A stretch of DNA of 16,148 nt. Source: UMGS1851 sp900555605 (lineage in GTDB: Bacteria > Bacillota > Clostridia > UBA1212 > UBA1255). A program made the position numbers and the translations under genes. Where the stretch lies: assembly GCA_902472555.1 (NCBI GenBank), contig CABROF010000058.1:1-16148 (forward strand). Reading direction: 5' to 3'. The notes beneath the pieces are model-generated. The model saw only the letters and a program-made list of their open reading frames with translations, did not search any database and was not told the origin of the DNA. Below, piece by piece: positions 14,663 through 16,148 of this stretch. Each line of letters begins with the position of its first letter. Positions within the stretch are counted from its first letter, which is position 1.

Positions 14663-14696
14663 GGGTTGAACCAATTATAGTGTCGGGTGGAATGTT

Positions 14697-15620
14697 ATGG
14701 GGATTTCTATTGTATTTTCCAATGTGTTAATGATGATTGCTTATTTGGGCTGCGGATTGGCTCTTGTAAAAGGGCATAAGGCAGAGCCGGGCCATGCAAA
14801 ATCATTTTCCGGATTTTTACTTTATGTATGCTGTCCGTGTATGATTATCAGTGCATTTCAATCCATGGAATATTCGATGGAAAATATCAAGAAGGCTGTG
14901 CTGTTTTTCTTTGTGAGCATGATGGTGCAGCTTTTATTTTTCTTTGCACTGTTTCTTTTATTCAGAAAAAAATATACTGATGCAAAGTATCGGATACTGA
15001 CCATTGGCGCAATCCTCGGAAATGTAGGTTTTTTCGGGCTTCCGGTGGCTACATCGCTTTTTCCGAATGAGCCTATCGTTGCTTGTTACAGTACGCTGTA
15101 TGTAACCAGTATGAATATTCTGGTTTTTACAGTCGGTATATTTATGATTACAAACGATAAAAAGCACATCGCTCCGAAAGCGGCGCTGCTGAATCCCCCT
15201 ATCCTGTCAGTTGTTGCCGCAGTTCCGCTTTATCTGCTGCAAATACATTTTCCGGCCCAGATCGGCACTGCGATTGCATTGCTCGGTAAAATGACAACCC
15301 CGATCTGTATGCTGATCCTCGGTATGCGGCTGGCTGCTGTAAGTCTGAAAAAGGTATTCACAAGACCATTTTCATATGCAGTATGTTTGCTTAAGCTTAT
15401 TATATTTCCGTTGTTTGCTTATCTGTGCGTCTATTTTTTACCCTGCATCGACAGCACATTCAAAATTACATTATTTGTGCTGAGTGCCGCGCCTTCTGCT
15501 TCCGTGATCCTTTCCCTTGCAGAGCTGCATGAATGCGAACAAGAACTCAGTGCCAATGTGGTATTGATCACAACGCTTTTGAGCTTAATCACAATTCCAC
15601 TTTTGCTGTTGATTGTATAG
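14697..15620 (+). CDS. AEC (auxin efflux carrier) family permease
   Basis: A 307-residue inner-membrane transporter of the AEC family, which in bacteria moves organic acids such as malate/malonate; the substrate here is unknown. Seen: about ten hydrophobic segments in two blocks of five (from roughly 5-24, 38-54, 66-88, 98-118, 125-150 and 163-180, 188-210, 222-243, 250-270, 284-306) separated by a short charged loop (ITNDKKH), and the conserved GNVGFFGLP in the fourth segment with its counterpart GKMTTPICMLILGM in the second half. Full family length. GGTGG lies 7 bases before the ATG. It is monocistronic, with its own promoter upstream; no clear terminator was found after it. It seems unrelated to the CRISPR array beside it. 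Confidence 0.9.
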   Translation: MGISIVFSNVLMMIAYLGCGLALVKGHKAEPGHAKSFSGFLLYVCCPCMIISAFQSMEYSMENIKKAVLFFFVSMMVQLLFFFALFLLFRKKYTDAKYRILTIGAILGNVGFFGLPVATSLFPNEPIVACYSTLYVTSMNILVFTVGIFMITNDKKHIAPKAALLNPPILSVVAAVPLYLLQIHFPAQIGTAIALLGKMTTPICMLILGMRLAAVSLKKVFTRPFSYAVCLLKLIIFPLFAYLCVYFLPCIDSTFKITLFVLSAAPSASVILSLAELHECEQELSANVVLITTLLSLITIPLLLLIV

Positions 15621-15703
15621 AAGGCGACAGACCGCTGACCAAATTAGACGCAGTGGCATAAAAGACAGAGAAAATGCCCGAAAGTAATTTCAATGGGTGG
15701 AAA

Positions 15704-15726
15704 TTCGAATCCCTCCTGAGACTCCA
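15704..15726 (+). other. tRNA 3'-end-like sequence (possible attachment-site remnant)
   Basis: TTCGAAT, CCCTC, CTGAGAC, T, CCA follow in the order T-loop, 3' T-stem, 3' acceptor stem, discriminator base and CCA of a tRNA. The 5' side of the T-stem does not pair (GGAAA instead of GAGGG) and no matching 5' acceptor (GTCTCAG) lies upstream, so this is not a functional tRNA gene. It could be the edge of an integrated element or chance. The surrounding 15621-15813 contains no gene I can support; a 7-bp inverted repeat (GTATCCT 15759-15765, AGGATAC 15796-15802) is also present. Confidence 0.2.
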
Positions 15727-15813
15727 AAACCGAGTTTGCATCTATTCTATGCTAATAGGTATCCTGAATTCGTTTTATTTTAACATCCATCCAAGAGGAT
15801 ACATACGTTATCT

Positions 15814-16146
15814 TTACTTTATACAAAATTTATTACAGTCTCGTTTATTTAGCCAAAAATCATCCTGCGTTTTTATCAACTGCTTTATTTCATCAATGTG
15901 TCCTTCATACCATTTTTGGATTGGTATCAATTCCCCTCCGCAACGAAAAATCTTTCTTCCGTCTGGATATAAGTAGACATATCCTTCCGGTTCATCTTTA
16001 CATCGTCCACATCCGTAACAACCTGTGTATTTTCCATCAAATTTTTCGATTACAGACTTAATTGAATCTTTAAAAACATCTGAATATATTGTATTGGCAT
16101 AAAATCATCGTTGATTTTTTCTTATCTTAATAGAAGTTCTCAAATG
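15814..16146 (-). pseudogene. C-terminal part of an uncharacterised cysteine-rich protein, interrupted by an in-frame TGA
   Basis: Read on the minus strand, 96 codons end at TAA (15816-15814) and contain a clearly protein-like stretch: VIEKFDGKYTGCYGCGRCKD, EPEGYVYLYPDGRKIFRCGG, ELIPIQKWYEGHIDEIKQLI, KTQDDFWL. A possible metal-binding CxxCxxC plus a later RCGG cysteine suggest a small zinc- or Fe-S-type domain of a family I cannot name. There is no ATG, GTG or TTG start in this stretch. The same frame runs on upstream through TGA (16107-16105) for 13 more codons to the window edge (HLRTSIKIRKNQR). So the gene enters from the right and is broken by a nonsense codon, or it has recoding or a sequence error. 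Base composition is markedly more AT-rich than the rest of the window, which hints at transfer. The 100-codon plus-strand frame opposite it (15674-15976) is the shadow. Confidence 0.55.
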
Positions 16147-16148
16147 CC

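Noticed and set aside
13877..14669. Several open frames of 70-96 codons crossing the CRISPR array on both strands
   Set aside because: Their translations are repeats of the CRISPR unit (RSPCGERGLK, NPRSPHGER and similar) and come from the 33-base repeat, not from genes.
15674..15976. 100-codon plus-strand frame near the right end
   Set aside because: It has no ribosome binding site, a low-complexity composition, and lies opposite a minus-strand frame with convincing cysteine motifs.
16102..16110. TGA as a selenocysteine codon in the right-end gene
   Set aside because: No convincing stem-loop directly follows the TGA as a bacterial SECIS would require, and the local residues (KNQR before, FYAN after) do not resemble a redox motif.

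Overview
The window looks like a chromosomal segment from a strictly anaerobic Firmicute of the endospore-forming Clostridia lineage. The reasons are a glycyl radical enzyme with its radical-SAM activase (oxygen-sensitive chemistry), a YtaF-type sporulation membrane protein, strong AGGAGG-like ribosome binding sites, consensus sigma-A promoters, and a type I-C-like CRISPR repeat. No rRNA, intact tRNA, insertion sequence or integrase gene was found.

Left part, minus strand (1-3900): a catabolic module transcribed right to left. It has a glycyl radical enzyme (GRE) of unresolved substrate, its three-cluster radical-SAM activase (the two genes overlap by 8 bases), and the N-terminal half of a zinc-dependent medium-chain alcohol/polyol dehydrogenase that runs off the left edge. 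The GRE has the catalytic Cys-x-Glu and the C-terminal glycyl radical motif, but its N-terminus is short. Between activase and dehydrogenase is a strong compound hairpin.

Middle, plus strand (3977-6240): a divergent unit driven by a perfect-consensus promoter. It encodes a DUF2089-type zinc-ribbon/HTH protein and then a 463-residue protein whose C-terminal half is an almost unbroken run of 29 octapeptides, probably a bactofilin-like beta-solenoid. The unit ends in a textbook terminator. Next come a CNNM/CBS (HlyC/CorC-like) membrane protein with its own promoter and ytaF.

Right-middle (8685-13930): a co-directional run of a UvrD/PcrA-type SF1 helicase that carries an extra C-terminal cysteine-rich module, an SCP2-like lipid-binding-type protein, and a class III (glutamate-1-semialdehyde aminomutase-like) aminotransferase. 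It is closed by a hairpin plus T-tract.

Right end (13931-16148): an AT-rich leader with a promoter, an eight-repeat CRISPR array of type I-C character without any cas gene in the window, an AEC-family permease with its own consensus promoter, and then a visibly AT-richer stretch. That stretch holds a tRNA-3'-end-like sequence and, on the minus strand, the C-terminal part of a cysteine-rich protein gene interrupted by an in-frame TGA. The best candidates for something undescribed are the octapeptide solenoid gene, the helicase fusion and the unassigned GRE.
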